From contig OY783208.1 in assembly GCA_963678705.1 (NCBI GenBank), forward strand, positions 14,009,782 through 14,073,781: a DNA stretch of 64,000 nucleotides, given 5' to 3'. The notes below the pieces were generated by a model. It was not told the origin of the DNA and ran no database searches. It saw only the letters and a program-made list of their open reading frames with translations. Position numbers and translations under genes: made by a program. Below, in pieces: positions 1 through 15,100 of the stretch (position 1 is its first letter; the number at the start of each line of letters is the position of its first letter). The DNA comes from Panorpa germanica. Lineage: Eukaryota; Arthropoda; Insecta; Mecoptera; Panorpidae.

Positions 1-115
1 TGGCGGACCAGGCAGACATAGGGGAGTTTAATTTCTCTGGACGTGTGTGGATTATTTCACTGCTGAGCTGCATTCTGACCGTACCACTACGAGTAATGCT
101 CAAGCTATTGTTTAC
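1..115 (+). CDS. Polycystin-1-like exon a (partial at window edge)
   Basis: Frame starts at base 3 ([16 protein letters not shown]...) and runs into a hydrophobic membrane segment. The donor GTAAGT follows base 115 and leaves two bases of a Thr codon, completed by the first base of the next exon. The 5' exon edge is outside the window. Confidence 0.85.
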
Positions 116-3100
116 GTAAGTTTTGTGTTTTGCAGCACTCGTACTTTATTTTAATTTATTTAAGCTTTAGCTAATTCAACTATCCCACCAAAAATAATAA
201 TTAATAATGCAAATGGACTGGTGTGCACCTTTTTTAGAGGTCGATTTTTCAATTGTGGATTTATAAGTGTGTATTGGCGCTATTTTATTAAATATCTATA
301 TGTTGATGGAGACATAGCAATTAAAAATTTGAATTAAAGTTTTTGGGCTATAGATGTCGGCCATATTTATGGCGTGAAAATATATTGGATAGGTAAGTTA
401 TTTGTTGATTAGTTCAGTGCTGTACGTACTGTAGTAAAAATGACTTCATTGTACTACGAAGTGTTGAATGTCATTCAACACTGCATATCTTTTGCACTTC
501 TCTTGTTTACCAGTGATGGTTAAGGTTGGTGAATGGTAGGAAAGAAGGTGAGTCTTCTATAATATTGCGATTTAAAAATAATTGTATATTTGAGATTTTG
601 ATTGCCAACTTTATAATACACAGTGCAGTTTGTTATAAATTTAGTTCAAGGAGTGCGCAATCTAATTGGGCTAAGTCCATGTAAATGCTCTGTTTCGCTC
701 AGGGTATAACAAAAAGAGTGACGTGAAATATTTTATCAAGTTGAATCTATATTAATCATGTTTTGTCTAAATTCAGGAAAACTGCACCAAAACCAATGAT
801 ATCAAAAAGTTCCGGAAGAGAAGATCCCTACATTATCAATCTGTTTGCCACTGTAAAAGACGATAAGAATAATGTAATTACAAATAAATCGAAAATCCAA
901 TCTTTACTTTTACGGAAGTATTGGTTTCCTTGGTGGACGAAATACGTCACTTGGTAAGATTTGTTACATTATTATTTGTTTTAATGTTTTTGCATTAGGC
1001 AGTACTTTCTTTTGTCAAAATCCATTAAATTACATAACATTGTGATTAACTTCATTTCATTTGTGTTTCTTATTTCTACTCATTCTCTCTCCTTCCAAAA
1101 AAAGAAATAATAAACTTGAACCTCTACTACTTTTCTCTTTCTGCTACCGTCCCGTTTCTACTCATTCCTTCTCTTTCGTCGCTCCTTAACTCCATCCACC
1201 TCTTCACTTAACTGCCTCGCTTCAATAACTGCACAATCGTTTTTTAATTTTTTACTCTTTTCTCATATGAATAATAAATGCGCTACAGCGTTTCTATCTC
1301 TCTCCAGCACACCTTGCACTCTCTGCCTGTCCTCTTTAGCTTCTTTTCTACTGTTATGCCATCTTTTCTTTTTCTCTCTGCCTCTTCTGTCGCCATTCCG
1401 TTACTTTCAAAGAACTTCGTAAATATCGTTTGAGTTTTGTTGTTATCGGAATTAATTTCATAATATGTTCATAATCATAAATCTTATGCGGTAACCACAT
1501 TGAAAAATTCAGGAAATAAAAGATGAGAAAATTAATGAGAAGAAAAAGGAATATCGGCGTCGTAGGTAATAATACTAAAATTGGAAGGAGGAAGGGCAGG
1601 AGTCTGATAAATGAAAAAGATAAAGAAGCCCAATTATCATAATAGGATGATGGAGAACAAAAGGATAAAGGAACCATAATACCAGATACAATTAGGTATT
1701 GTTGAAAAGAATGTCGCAATACCTAGAAAAACGTAACGTGGGACGTAAAGAAAAAGAACATTTGTTTGAGGAATGAAGAAAAGAACATCGACCCTTATTT
1801 TATAAGTGAGCTTATCCTACTACAATAGGTATCACCACTAAGTAAGTGGTAGCAAAACCGTTGTGCAGTAATGCCGATGCATGCAGCAAAGGACCCAGAA
1901 AGACCTAACTAATGGACATTGGCTTTTTTTAATAATTAATAATAGATTTGTTACAGGTTTCATTCATATTAGTAGTACTCATGCTCATACGCAGAGAAAT
2001 AGTGAGGAAAAGTAAATATTGTTTTGGATGATTCCGTTTATGATTTAATCTTATATTACTAGTCGGTTATCAATGGTAATAATGATCCTACTGTATATAC
2101 TCAAGCTAGAGTTTTTATTACAGGTTTTTTTTTATATATTTAAGTACATTAATCCGGTCAATTTAAACATAAAAATAGTGGTCAAATAACAAAAATTCCT
2201 GGAGAACTAAATATTGGTGGAGAGCTGAGTTTTACCATTACAAATAAAGTTTTAAAAATCCCCATCGATTCTATGTGTGCTTCAAAAGTTATTCGGGGTT
2301 AAAGGTCAAAATTTGAGGTTTTTTGGATTTTTCTCGAAAACGGTAAGTTTTATCAAAAAAAAAAACCTCAAACCAAAGTTGTAGATCTTTTAATTCTCTA
2401 CAAAAATGGTCCTTATGATTTTTTTCCTAAGAGTTACCATTGCTTACCGGTGTTTTTTTTGATAAAACTTACCGTTTTCGAGAAAAATCCAAAAAACCTC
2501 AAATTCTGACCTTTGACCCCGAATAACTTTTGAAGCACACATAGAATCGATGGGGATTTTTAAAACTTCATTTGTTATGGTAAACCCCAGCCCTCCACCA
2601 ATATTTGGCTCTCCGGCAATTTTTGTTATTTCAAATGTCTATCTTGACCGGGCTACATCTAATTATGTTTAAAGAAAATAAGGTTAAAAAAATCGACCAT
2701 AACTCATACGGCACACTTCACGATATCATTTTTTAAGTTTTCTTAACTTAAATAACCAATCAGAATGTTAGGCCACTCTCTTACAGTAATTCTGAAATGT
2801 GCAGAATATCCATCATGCTGAAATCGCACAACTCTTCCTATTTCCAAAAGCACGTTTCAAAGAGATACTCAAATATGTTTCCTCTCAAGAAATTCTCGTA
2901 AATTTCTGCTTTCGAGTTGTTGCTGCAAATAAAATATGGGCCAATTAAATTTTCGTAGATTATTTTTATAAATACGTTTAGAGATGAGAATTTAGATTCA
3001 AGAATGTGTAATTAAAATTAACGGTTTACTAAAATAAATCCTAATCCTTTGCAATAATCATTATCCAAATAAATCCAATAGACATAATTCATTAGAATCT

Positions 3101-6100
3101 AGACATAAGTCTGAGCCACATTAAAGTTTTGTGTTTCTACCTATTCCTTAAATCCTTATTCTTTAACCAGGAATATTACCTACTTATAATAATATTCTTA
3201 ATATAGTAACCGGTGCTTGGTTATAGTTTTATTAATTAGTAGGAAGGACCTATATCGTAATCATAAGAAACATAAGACATTCAAATTTCTAACGTGTAGC
3301 GGGTTAAATCCAAAAGACATACACGGAAATTTAAATCGACCGGATATCAGGAAAACACGCACTTGTTTTAATAACGCATATTTAAATAAACAACAAAGCA
3401 CAGACAGTATTTATATTAAGTATCAGTCAATCACTTAAATAACTTGATTACATGTATAAGACAATTACACTAATTTATAATTAAAAATAATTACAGGTCA
3501 CGAGTTGACACTGACTATGTAAGAGTCGCGAAATAATCGAAAATAGTTATTTAATGGATAATCGCGGTATTTGAATGTCAATAGCAATTATAATATGTTG
3601 TGAAGCCGCGCGACGCTCAGGAATTCGGAACCTGATAATCGACAAGCTTCCAGATGTATCTCAGTTGATACCACAAATCTCACAAAACTAGATGCATAAC
3701 TTAAAACAAAGTTCACTCCCTAGTATTTTGATGGTGAGGGCAATTTCATTGAGAGTTGCAGGGGATTACAGCTTGCACCTAGTAGGTATGCAATACACTA
3801 AGCACTTTGTAATTATAAAAAGAAAAAAATAATTTTAATTAGTATAATTAAAAAATGATAAATGATTTATAAATTTATTTATTTATATTTATGTATAAAT
3901 ATACATATAAATGTTATTATCGAATTATCAAAGAAGCTAATAATACTATGTCACCTACAGAAATAATGAATAAATGTATATTAGCTTATAACCATACTAT
4001 ACATTCAACCACTGGTGTAAGTATATTATTCGGATCAACAAGATAAAATATATTTCATTTGTAAATAGAAAAATAAATAACCGAAGACAAGATAAAAGAT
4101 CATCTGTATGACCTAGAAAAATACATGACAAAATACACAAAAAAATGTTAATCAAAAAATTGTTACCATTCAGAATTTTGTTAAGAATTAACAATAAAAA
4201 AAAACCCACTAAAATTCATAAAGGAGATTTTGTTTATGTTGAAAACAACCAAAGAAATAAATCGGACCCTATTAAAATGGGACAATATGTAATTTAACAT
4301 ATAAATTGACAAACTTGACGGGTAAACTAATGTCAAAGCACGCTAAAGAACTGTTAAAACAAAACACCCTTCTGTTCCAGAGGTTGGATTTTTGGAATAA
4401 TCGGAACAATTCAAAAAATTAATGACAATCCCAGACTATATCTAGTACAACAGGATCAGCAACTGTAATCCTTCATTACGCGGATTTATTCCAATTTCTG
4501 GTTCAATGTGGTTCATCAAATTTGTTAATAGTAGACATATTAAGATAAGCGAGATCCATTATTCAAGTTAGCAAGTGGACACTTCTAACAACTTGCATAA
4601 TGAACTCGCCCTAATCTTAAGAAACACATGCGTTATTGAGATGGCACTACTAATTGCATAAGAGAGAGTGAGAGGCATATTGCACCCTAATTGCACCCTA
4701 TACATTCTGAGAATCAAGATGAGATGGTTACATAGCGTCTCTTGCTGATTCACTCATACTAATTAAGAACGAAATATGTTGTTAATTTAGATTTTTGCGA
4801 GGGTCTGATTTTGTTCATCAACCGATCTACATCTGGAAGCTTGTCGATTATCAGAAACCGCATTCCTGAGCGTCGCGCGGTTTCACATCACATTTATCAA
4901 ATACCGCGATTTTAATCAACTAATTAATTGACAATAGTTACATTAGCGCCGGTTACATTTATGATAGGCTAGGATTACACAACAAATAAACAAACCTATT
5001 GAGAATAAGGTAATAAACTTCACACTATTGATTAAAAAGATTAAAATTATAAATCTACATGCAGAAATATTTTTACAAGAATATGTAATAGCAATTGACA
5101 AAACACCATATAAAATAAATCGAACCTAATGTTAATAAAAATATTAAAATAATAGAACATAGAATTGGATACTTGATGATTTCTGAAGTAGACTACCTTC
5201 AAAGCGATAAAAAATGTGGACAAATGACACCGAAGGACTTCATATGCAACATTGACGAAAAGAAATGGATTGAGCACATACCCTGTGAAGTACAGTTAGT
5301 GCAACAACTCGAAGACCCTACATGTGACGTACATACTTTCACTAAATACACCGAAGTTTTTCAAGTCAATGTCATCAATGAAAACTCATGGTTACTGTGT
5401 ACCCCGAAGCGAATAAAAACTACTTTAAAGTGTCTGGACAAGTTCCACCTATGTATTAGTCGAAAAAAATTAGTTCCACAAGTGAATAACATTAAAACCA
5501 CAATTAAAATGATTTAGTGGTGGTGAGAGTGGTTTGGTTAAACCGTGACGTTATAATATGATTTTAAGACTACTCAAAGACAATGATAAGATAAAGATAA
5601 GATATACGCGTACAGTATAAATACCGTATGAACCTATCAAACGAGGACGTGTATTTAATAGAGCTCTGACCACGTGTTTCTCGCTGCTCTGTTACAAATT
5701 ATAATAAAACAACTATTCAATCAATAATCTTACTAAAAATCAATTGTTCTCCAAATTTAACTAACTCGCTTATTTCAATATATCTAATACTAAAGTATTT
5801 TAAGAATCATATTGAAACAAGTAATTGGAATAAATCCGCGTACTAAAGTTCCGTATTATCAACTCAATCAAAAATCCTTAAATAAATATAGATCAATGGG
5901 CTTGTGTCCTCATTTTTAAGTGGTCGATTTTTCAATAGTTTTAATTGTTAATATCTCTTAACATATAAGGAATTATTAAAAAATAATTTGAGGTTCTAGT
6001 AACCCACTTTATCAATATTTAGTACACTTTTGTAGAAACTAAGACATAGGACACAAGCCCATTATACTGACTTTAAGATACTGATACAGATCACTTGGCT

Positions 6101-9100
6101 TATACCATATAGTACGGACACAAACCTTTTCATTAATGTTAGAACGTAGACATTTCTTTTACCTACAGCAGTAAATGTCATTTATTTTTCAGGTCGAGTT
6201 GTGTGTTTCTGATTGCTTTGTCAAATTTGCTCATTTTCTTTTACGGAATAGAATTTGGTTTCGTGAGAAGCTTCATGTGGGCAACGTCTGTGCTGTTAGG
6301 AGTGTTCCTCGAGTCCTTTGTATTCCAACCTCTTCAATTAGCTACGCTGGCAGTTGTCTATCACATTTTCTTTAAGGTATCTGTTTATTGTTCATTGGGT
6401 GTACATTTTTTGTTTCGAGTCTTGTAACAAAACTACTGCACTTTCGCATGTTATATGCAGCTTTTAGTATAGTCAAATAATTACGTTATATTTATTATAC
6501 CTCTTTTAATTAAAAAATACACAATATTCATGGTTAAAGTAGACAGCTAAATGTGAAATGTGACGTCATTTATATATGGAACAGTGTAAGTTTATTTATA
6601 ACCTTAAATTCGGAAGTTCAACTTCAATCATTAATGTTGTCTATTTCTGAATAATAAGTGGTACAATGTATATATGAGGCCTTGGCTCTCCTGGGCTCTT
6701 CCATTAGGACGATTGGACTTTGGTTTCGATGTCATAACCATATACCCATGATTCTTTACCAGTTATGACCCTTTTAAGCAAATCTAGACCGCCGTTGACG
6801 TCGTTCAACAGTTCCTGAGCGATGCTCATGCGACGATTTTTTTGGTCAAAATCGCTGCCACACGCTTCATGCACAAAATTTCCGAAAAAATTGCATGGCA
6901 TGACCCAACCGATATGTCGACATCCTCAGCAACTTCTCTAATAGTGATTCGATGATTCTCCATAACAATTTTTTTCACTTCTTCAACATTTTCATCGGTT
7001 GTTGATGTGCTGGGGCGTCCAGGGCGAGCGTCGTCATTCACATCTTCTCGACCTTCTGTGAAAAGCTTGTACCCCTTGTAAACATTTTTTTGGCTTAAAG
7101 TAGACTTACCGTATGCCACTTTTAACATTTCAAGTGTTTTGGAGCACTTGACTCCATTTTTCACACAAAATTTAATGCAAACTCTTTGATCTTATGTTTT
7201 TCGACAGGAGAAAATCGCCGAACACGCCAAACACTTCTAACTTTTATGCCTCTCACAAACAAACTAAATGTGCTATATAGCTAAAACTGTGAACATATGT
7301 TCGAGACGAGTGTACCAACATAACAAAATAAAAAAATCGATAATCGAATGTACGTAGCCCGCGAAATATGAAAATTCACCTTATTTTTTGAACAGACCTC
7401 GTATATATACATAGTGATTTGTACAAGTTTTGAGTACAGAACAATCGCCATAAAACATACGCTTACATACATACAGACACTGCAACTTTCAAAACAAAGA
7501 ATGAAAATGTATTGAATAATTAATTACCCTTGTTTTAATTTTATTATTGACATGAAAGTGTCATTCATTCATCATAACTTACAATAGATTAGTTAAATAA
7601 ATGAAATTAGAGCAATCTAATTGGATTGTGAACCATAACTAAATTTATATTAAACTGTACAGTATATTTATTGATTACTATCGAAGTAACTATCAAAATC
7701 ACAAATACCCTATTCTTTTCATTCAATTCGCAATAATATAAAAGTTATTAACGATTGAAATAATCATTTTTGTATCTGTAATAATTAAAGGGATGAAAAT
7801 TTCTAAAAAAATTACATGATGTCATTCTTTACTCAGCTTATATCCCACTACCATTTGCCATCCTTTACATTTACTGTTAAATATACGCAGTTAATATTAA
7901 TATCCGCAGTAATATCCGTTAATATTACGCAGTAAAACAAAATTAAAATTTTAAGTAGATATCCGTCAATGTTAGAATATTTAGTAAAATTTAGTTTCCT
8001 ATGCTGTATAAAAATGGGCTTGTGTTTTTATTTTTTATGAATCGATTTTTAATTGTTGTGAGAAATAAATGATTGGCGTTTTTGTTTTATTAAATATCTA
8101 TATGTTGACGGCGATACAGCAATTAAAATTTTTAGTTGTAATATAACCGCTACTTATGTCGGCCATATTTATGACGTAACATATCGCACTATTAAGGAAT
8201 AAGTCGTCAGTAATTTGTCAAATACTTAAGAGATCTGTGTTTAATATGCTATCTCTTTTACGCTCTGTTGTATAAAAATTCGTCTTGAAATTTTCTACAA
8301 CTATCTGTTTAACAATTAAGGAGGTATAGAACGTTAACGTAAATGATAAAAACGTTGAAATTTGGAGGGTCGATACAAATAGTTAAAATACACGCTGTCT
8401 CAAAATTTTAGAGACCTAGGGTTCATAGTTTTCTTTTTATACATGATTAAAAATAGTCATTTTCCATACAATTTCTCCACATAATATAACTTTTAACTAT
8501 TAAAAAATGGTGACACGGCTTTCAAATCTAAGTGTATATAAAAGGATCTTTTCTGTAACTATTGCAAAAAGATAATTATCAAAAGGATACCTATATATGT
8601 TACGAAAATATTTAAATAAAACCAGTAAGAAACAGTAAATGTAGGTTATAAGCTGGCAACGTTGCAAATGCCAATTTGAGCGGGAAATTCAAAATCGGAA
8701 TAAATATTATATAAAATATAACAATTTATTTGTCAAAAAATCAAATCACGCATGCGTCAAGACACGTAAATTTGCAGCGTTGCCAAATTTATTATTCCTT
8801 TTTCAAAATATTTAATTAGAATTTAAATTGAATTATTATAAATTTGATATTAATTATACGTAATTTTTAATTTATTAAACTATTATATGCATAAAAAAAT
8901 CATTTTAAGGTACAGTCCCAATATTTGCTCGTTCCTCATGTACTTCGTATTTTGCATTTCGTATTACCGAGAGATAAATTTCTAGTATTGACGGTACCTC
9001 CTGTACCTCCTTAAAACGAAGAAAATTACTATTTTAATTGTTAATATCTTCTAAAATTTAAGGAGTTATTAAAAAATAGTTAGACATTTAAGTTCCTGAC

Positions 9101-12100
9101 AGCCCACTTTATCAATATAGTGCACAGTTTTATAGAAATGATGTCATGTTTTACAGATCCATTCTATTAAGTAGTTTACGTCAAAGCAATCAATTTTGTC
9201 AATGTTCAATCAAATGAATATGTTTGCGAATTTCTTCAATTTTAAGGTTTAAATATTAAATGATGACCAATCGCCACCTAGTTGTCTAACTTAAGGAACC
9301 AAGTCCGTAATTACAGACGCTACCAAAGCAAACATAATGCATTGCGTAATATCTGTAGGTGGACAACGGTACATTTTGTCTACTGACACGTAAGAGGTCC
9401 CTTGCATCATTGCCGACATTTAAACCGCCCTTACTTTCTCGACCGTCGAAGCAATAGGTTGCTCTCTTAAGTTAAGAGTCTAAATTAGCAACATATATAT
9501 ACATTGTTATTTTGTACACGTGCTTTTTCTGCTTATTTCAAATAAATTCATTTAATTATTAAATAGTGTGTTTCTCTGTGAAATCTTAATAAAAATACAG
9601 TCCACTACTAAATGTAAATTACCAACATCAGATTTACATAAACACTTGGTTTTTTCTTGTTTTAATCGACAAGAAACAATCAAGACAACGCTTAACATTG
9701 TGATTTGAGTTACATCGAGAATCACGACATTTTGCGCAACATTTTGGTCCAATCGATCAGGATATTTCAACACAAAGTGCTGAAACCACGAGGGAAAGAT
9801 TTTACATACGAGACCAAACACACAGAAGCAAGGCGTCCACTACCAGAGAAGGTCGCCATTTTGAGATAAGTCCACATTCTTTTAATTATTCCATATCATT
9901 TAAATATCCTATGTTTTAATTGATTCTGTTTAATATTCGTAATATATACAGTAATTAGATTAAAAGAATAAAGTAATTTATGTTCCAAACAACGTTCAGA
10001 AAATTTACATGTGCAAACGCGTTTCGAAACACGTGTTCAACAATTATAACGGGAAAGTATTACGGCATCACTACATCTTGTTATAAAATATTTTAAGTAA
10101 ACGGATCTTACGAAGCTACATAGAGCCCTAGATTGTTTATTGTTAAGGTATTTTATAGCATTTCAGAAAATCAAGTTTAGTTCAGTTATTTTCATTAAGC
10201 TAAATAAATTAGAATGGATAATTCACAGCAATTATTAGAACAAACATTGATGGTAAGATCAGTAGAGTCATTTTTAAGTTATTTAAGTAAATTAGATGAA
10301 GACAATATATCAGAAAACGATTTCTTTAAAATTCAAACGAAATTAGAAAGATTACCTACATTAACTGATTTCAAATTGAATTTATTGAGTATTGCAGATG
10401 TAACTGATTTAGATATTTGGGATGATTTTGAAGAAAAATCGTCGAATGCTGTTAGCATGGCAAAACGATTCTTAGCAAAAAATAACTCTTCAAGTCTCAA
10501 CGATCTAGATCAGTTATCTATTAAATCGGGAAATTCTTCTTTCGTTAATAATTCTCATTTACCAAAATTGAAATTACCAACATTTAATGGTGATATATCT
10601 GAATGGCCGCGATTCAGAGATCTATATATCTCAATGATACACAAAAATGACTCCATTGATAATATCCACAAATTCTACTATTTAAAATCATCGTTAACGT
10701 CTATGGCACTACATGTCATAGACTCTATTGTAATAACTGCAGATAGTTATTTAGAAGCGTGGGAACTAGTTTTTAAACGTTTTGAGAATAAACGAATAGC
10801 AACAAACCATCACATTAAGGCTTTAGTTAATCTATCAGCTGTGCCCGGTAATTCAGCAGTAAGGCTTAGGGCCCTGGTGGATAACATGAAAAGCCACATG
10901 TGTTCTCTGTCCACATTAGGCGAACCTGTGGATAGATCGAATGTGTTATTTGTTTATCTTATGACACAAAAACTAGATAGTGATCTGCGTGATGATTGGG
11001 ATAAAGAATGCTTTGGGTCAGATAACATTCCAACAACGGAGCAATTTTTAAATTTTATAACACAAAGGGCTGAACTATTAGAACTAAGCAATTCTCGAAC
11101 TAATTCACGTTCGACAATACGTCACAAAGAGTCACGTACATTTTCGGCTGTAGAGACGCCATCATGTGATTTTTGTCAAAATACCAACCATAAACCGTTT
11201 CACTGTAGTGTTTATTTGAATATGACTATTGATCAACGTTGGGCTGAAATTAAACACAAGAAATTATGTCATAATTGTTTGTCATCATCTCACTGGATAA
11301 AGGAATGCAAAAAGGGAACTTGTAAAATGTGTCATAAAAAACATCATACTACTTTACACCCGAGTGCTAATATTTCTGTAGATCAGGTAGCAACAGAACC
11401 AGTTGTCGCACTTTCAAATAACGGTAGATCATTCAACGCCATGTTGTCTACCGCATTAGTTAACGTAACTGATCTGCATGGCAACGAACATACTGCTCGG
11501 GTTTTATTGGATTCGGGAAGTCAAAGCAATTTTATAACTGCTAGGTTTTTTAAGAAATTGGGATTAAGGGCAAGCACGGTCCATTATTCAATTAAAGGAA
11601 TTAATAAAAGGGCGACCGCTGTACACGACGCTGTTAATCTTAAACTAAAATCAAAAATTTCAAGGTTCAATTCGAACATAAATTGTTTAGTTATTCCATC
11701 AATAACCGAGCCGTTGCCGAACGCTTTTATTGATGCGAACAATTTAAATATTCCTAATAATTTACAGTTAGCTGATCCCACATTCAATATTCCAAATGAC
11801 ATTGACATACTGCTCGGTGCAGAATTATTTTGGACAATACTAGGAACCCGTAAAATCAGGTTAGGAAATCGCAATCTAGCATTGCATCAGTCGCAGCTTG
11901 GATGGATTGTAACAGGGCATTGTATATCAAATATTGAACGTAACACAACTTGTTTACATACATCAACACGGTTGCTTCAAAGTCAACTTCAGACATTTTG
12001 GGAAATAGAAGAATCACCATTAGTTAGGGCACTATCATTAGAAGAAGAAGCTTGCGAGAAGCACTTCCTGCAACATGTTAGTCAAGACAACACAGGTAGA

Positions 12101-15100
12101 TTTACCGTTAGAATTCCGCTGAAGGAGTCCCCAGATCGGCTGGGCGACTCAAAGGCTTACGCGTTGAAACGATTTTATGCACTTGAGAAACGATTAGCAA
12201 AAAACTCAAGTCTAATGCAACAATATACTGAATTCATGAACAACTATGAACGTCTAGGACATATGTCCAGAGTTCATTCAGACGACAGTAATACAAATAG
12301 CTATTATTTACCACATCATGGTGTGCTCAAACTTTCGAGTACGACAACAAAATTGAGAGTAGTGTTTGACGGCTCTATGACAACGACGTATGGAGTCTCT
12401 CTCAATAACATTCAATCTGTAGGGCCCACGATACAATCAAGTCTTCTGTCAATCTTACTTAGGTTCAGGACACATAGATATGTGGCTACATCGGACATCG
12501 CAATGATGTATAGACAGGTGCTGGTCGAGCCAGCACAACGAAATTTACAAAGGATAATTTGGAGACCGTCTCCTGACGTACCAATACAATCATATACGTT
12601 GAATACTGTAACATATGGAACTACATCAGCGCCATATTTAGCTATTAGAACTTTATGCCATATAGCGCATCAAAACAAAACCGAGTTTCCGATCGCATCA
12701 GAAACTATATTGAAAGATTTTTATGTTGATGATCTGCTCACTGGAGCATCATCAGTAGATTCGTTAATTGAACTATGTAAGGACATTGACTTGATTTTAT
12801 CCAAGGGTTGTTTTAAATTAAGAAAATGGGTGTCCAATCATCCTGACTTCCTAACTAAAACATGTTTAGAATCACCAAATACCGACAGTGCGGTCCATTT
12901 GGTTTCCGAACAAAGTAAAACCTTAGGGATACAATGGTTGCCTAATACTGATTCAATAAAATACAATGTACCACCATTAGAACATGTAAATAAAGTTACA
13001 AAAAGAATTTTACTGTCGTACATAGCTCAAATCTTCGATCCACTAGGTTTGCTAGGTCCAGTAGTAATTCTTGCAAAAATTTGGTTGCAAAAACTATGGC
13101 AATTACAAATAGATTGGGACACACAAGTTCCCGATGAAATTAAGAAATCTTGGTTCGATTTTAGTAATCAAATACAAGATTTAAAAGAATTTACCATTCC
13201 AAGACATGTACTATGCATAGGTCCCACATCTATAGAACTACATGGTTTCTGCGATGCTTCATTACAAGCATACGGAGCAAGTGTTTATGTCAAAAGTATT
13301 AACGCGAATTGTGACGCCAAGGTTAAAGCGAAATCTAGAGTAGCACCCTTAAAGGCACTTACAGTTCCACGACTTGAACTATGACCTAATGAAATTAAAT
13401 AGAATCAATTATAAATTCAAGACCTCTCACTGCCCTTTCTACTAATCCTAATGACCTATATCCTCTCTGTCCTGGACATTTTCTCATTGGTCGACCTCCA
13501 GTCTCCACTCTGGGAACTGCCGAGGACACACCACTTAAAACAAGATTAACTGCCTTCAATATTATCCAACAGATGAGGACGACATTTTGGAAACGCTGGC
13601 ACAAGGAATATCTGAATACACTCCAACAGCGTACCAAATGGCAGCACGGACAACCACGAGTTCCACAGCTTGGTGATTTGGTAGTTTTAAAAGATGAAAA
13701 CGCCCCCACGCACAAATGGACCACAGGCAGACTTCTAGAATTGCACCCTGGAAGGGATGGAATCGTACGAGTCGTCTCTATCAAGACTCCAGGAGGAACC
13801 CACCAAAGAGCTATTCAAAAAATCTGCCACCTACAATCCCCAGATCTCGAATAATTCGCATCTTAAATAATATGAAACTTAATTAATGTAATTAATAGGA
13901 ATCGTTTCATAGCGGCCAGGATGTTTGCGAATTTCTTCAATTTTAAGGTTTAAATATTAAATGATGACCAATCGCCACCTAGTTGTCTAACTTAAGGAAC
14001 CAAGTCCGTAATTACAGACGCTACCAAAGCAAACATAATGCATTGCGTAATATCTGTAGGTGGACAACGGTACATTTTGTCTACTGACACGTAAGAGGTC
14101 CCTTGCATCATTGCCGACATTTAAACCGCCCTTACTTTCTCGACCGTCGAAGCAATAGGTTGCTCTCTTAAGTTAAGAGTCTAAATTAGCAACATATATA
14201 TACATTGTTATTTTGTACACGTGCTTTTTCTGCTTATTTCAAATAAATTCATTTAATTATTAAATAGTGTGTTTCTCTGTGAAATCTTAATAAAAATACA
14301 GTCCACTACTAAATGTAAATTACCAACATCAGATTTACATAAACACTTGGTTTTTTCTTGTTTTAATCGACAAGAAACAATCAAGACAACGCTTAACATT
14401 GTGATTTGAGTTACATCGAGAATCACGACATTTTGCGCAACAGAATACGTAAAAAATAAAATATACATAAATTAACCATTATTTCAATAAGGAATTAACC
14501 CCTAAGAATCAGCTCACATCTAAATATAATATATATGTCATATTATAATTTAAAATTGAAAATGCCACACTTGCTAGCTTGCTACAAGCTAATTCGCTAA
14601 GTTCATTTTATACTTTTCATGTTGAAACTAGTTATTTTCCAATTATAGATCATAATACGATTTAGTGCCGCTTTGTGCAGTCGTTTAATTGAAACATACA
14701 ATAGTTTTTAAATCCGTACCTTCATTCATACTAGTTCACTTTTAATCTAAAAAGTTGTTTATATTTTTTAATTTAGTTTTAAAAAATAGAATCATAATCA
14801 ATAGAAATTTTCAATAATAACAAGGTCATCTACATTTTGTGCTGATTAGTTGGTATCAATTGCTCACACAATGCAAGAGCACAATTTTTTAAAGTGCTCA
14901 ACTGTACGTAGCATTACTGTAGTTGGAACAGTTTATGCTAATAATGCCACATTATGCACATTATTGTCTTACATGATTCACATAGCTTGCCACAAACTAA
15001 TTTAAAGGTTCATTTTCTTCACCTTAGTCACTTCGTTTTATTTTTTATACAATTCGACGTATATATCAATAAATATTCAAACTATTCAACAAAAATTATG

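Larger units (their letters stand above)
9221..14442 (+). mobile_element. Bel-Pao LTR retrotransposon, young, broken
   Basis: Two 521-bp LTRs (9221-9741 and 13922-14442) begin TGTTTGCG and end GCGCAACA; by eye they are the same, so insertion was recent. The 5-bp target duplication GAATA flanks the element, as expected for Bel-Pao. Parts recognised on the plus strand: Gag with a DUF1759-type region ([15 protein letters not shown]), zinc knuckles, an aspartic protease ([11 protein letters not shown]), reverse transcriptase ([10 protein letters not shown]), the start of RNase H, and a DUF5641-type C-terminal region. A long open frame (10214-13384) covers Gag to RNase H. The set of parts is not complete: the element is broken, with about one or two breaks. 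It lies in intron 3 of the polycystin-1-like gene. Confidence 0.9.

Noticed and set aside
1354-1719. 121-codon minus-strand frame with hydrophobic stretch
   Set aside because: Low-complexity Leu/Phe/Ser-rich text next to a LINE relic; no homology recognised and no splice support.
9552-9821. Minus-strand open frame of 89 codons (also at 14253-14468)
   Set aside because: It lies mainly in the Bel-Pao LTR and recurs in the other LTR; no protein features.
13395-13784. 129-codon minus-strand frame
   Set aside because: Antisense to recognisable Bel-Pao coding sequence.
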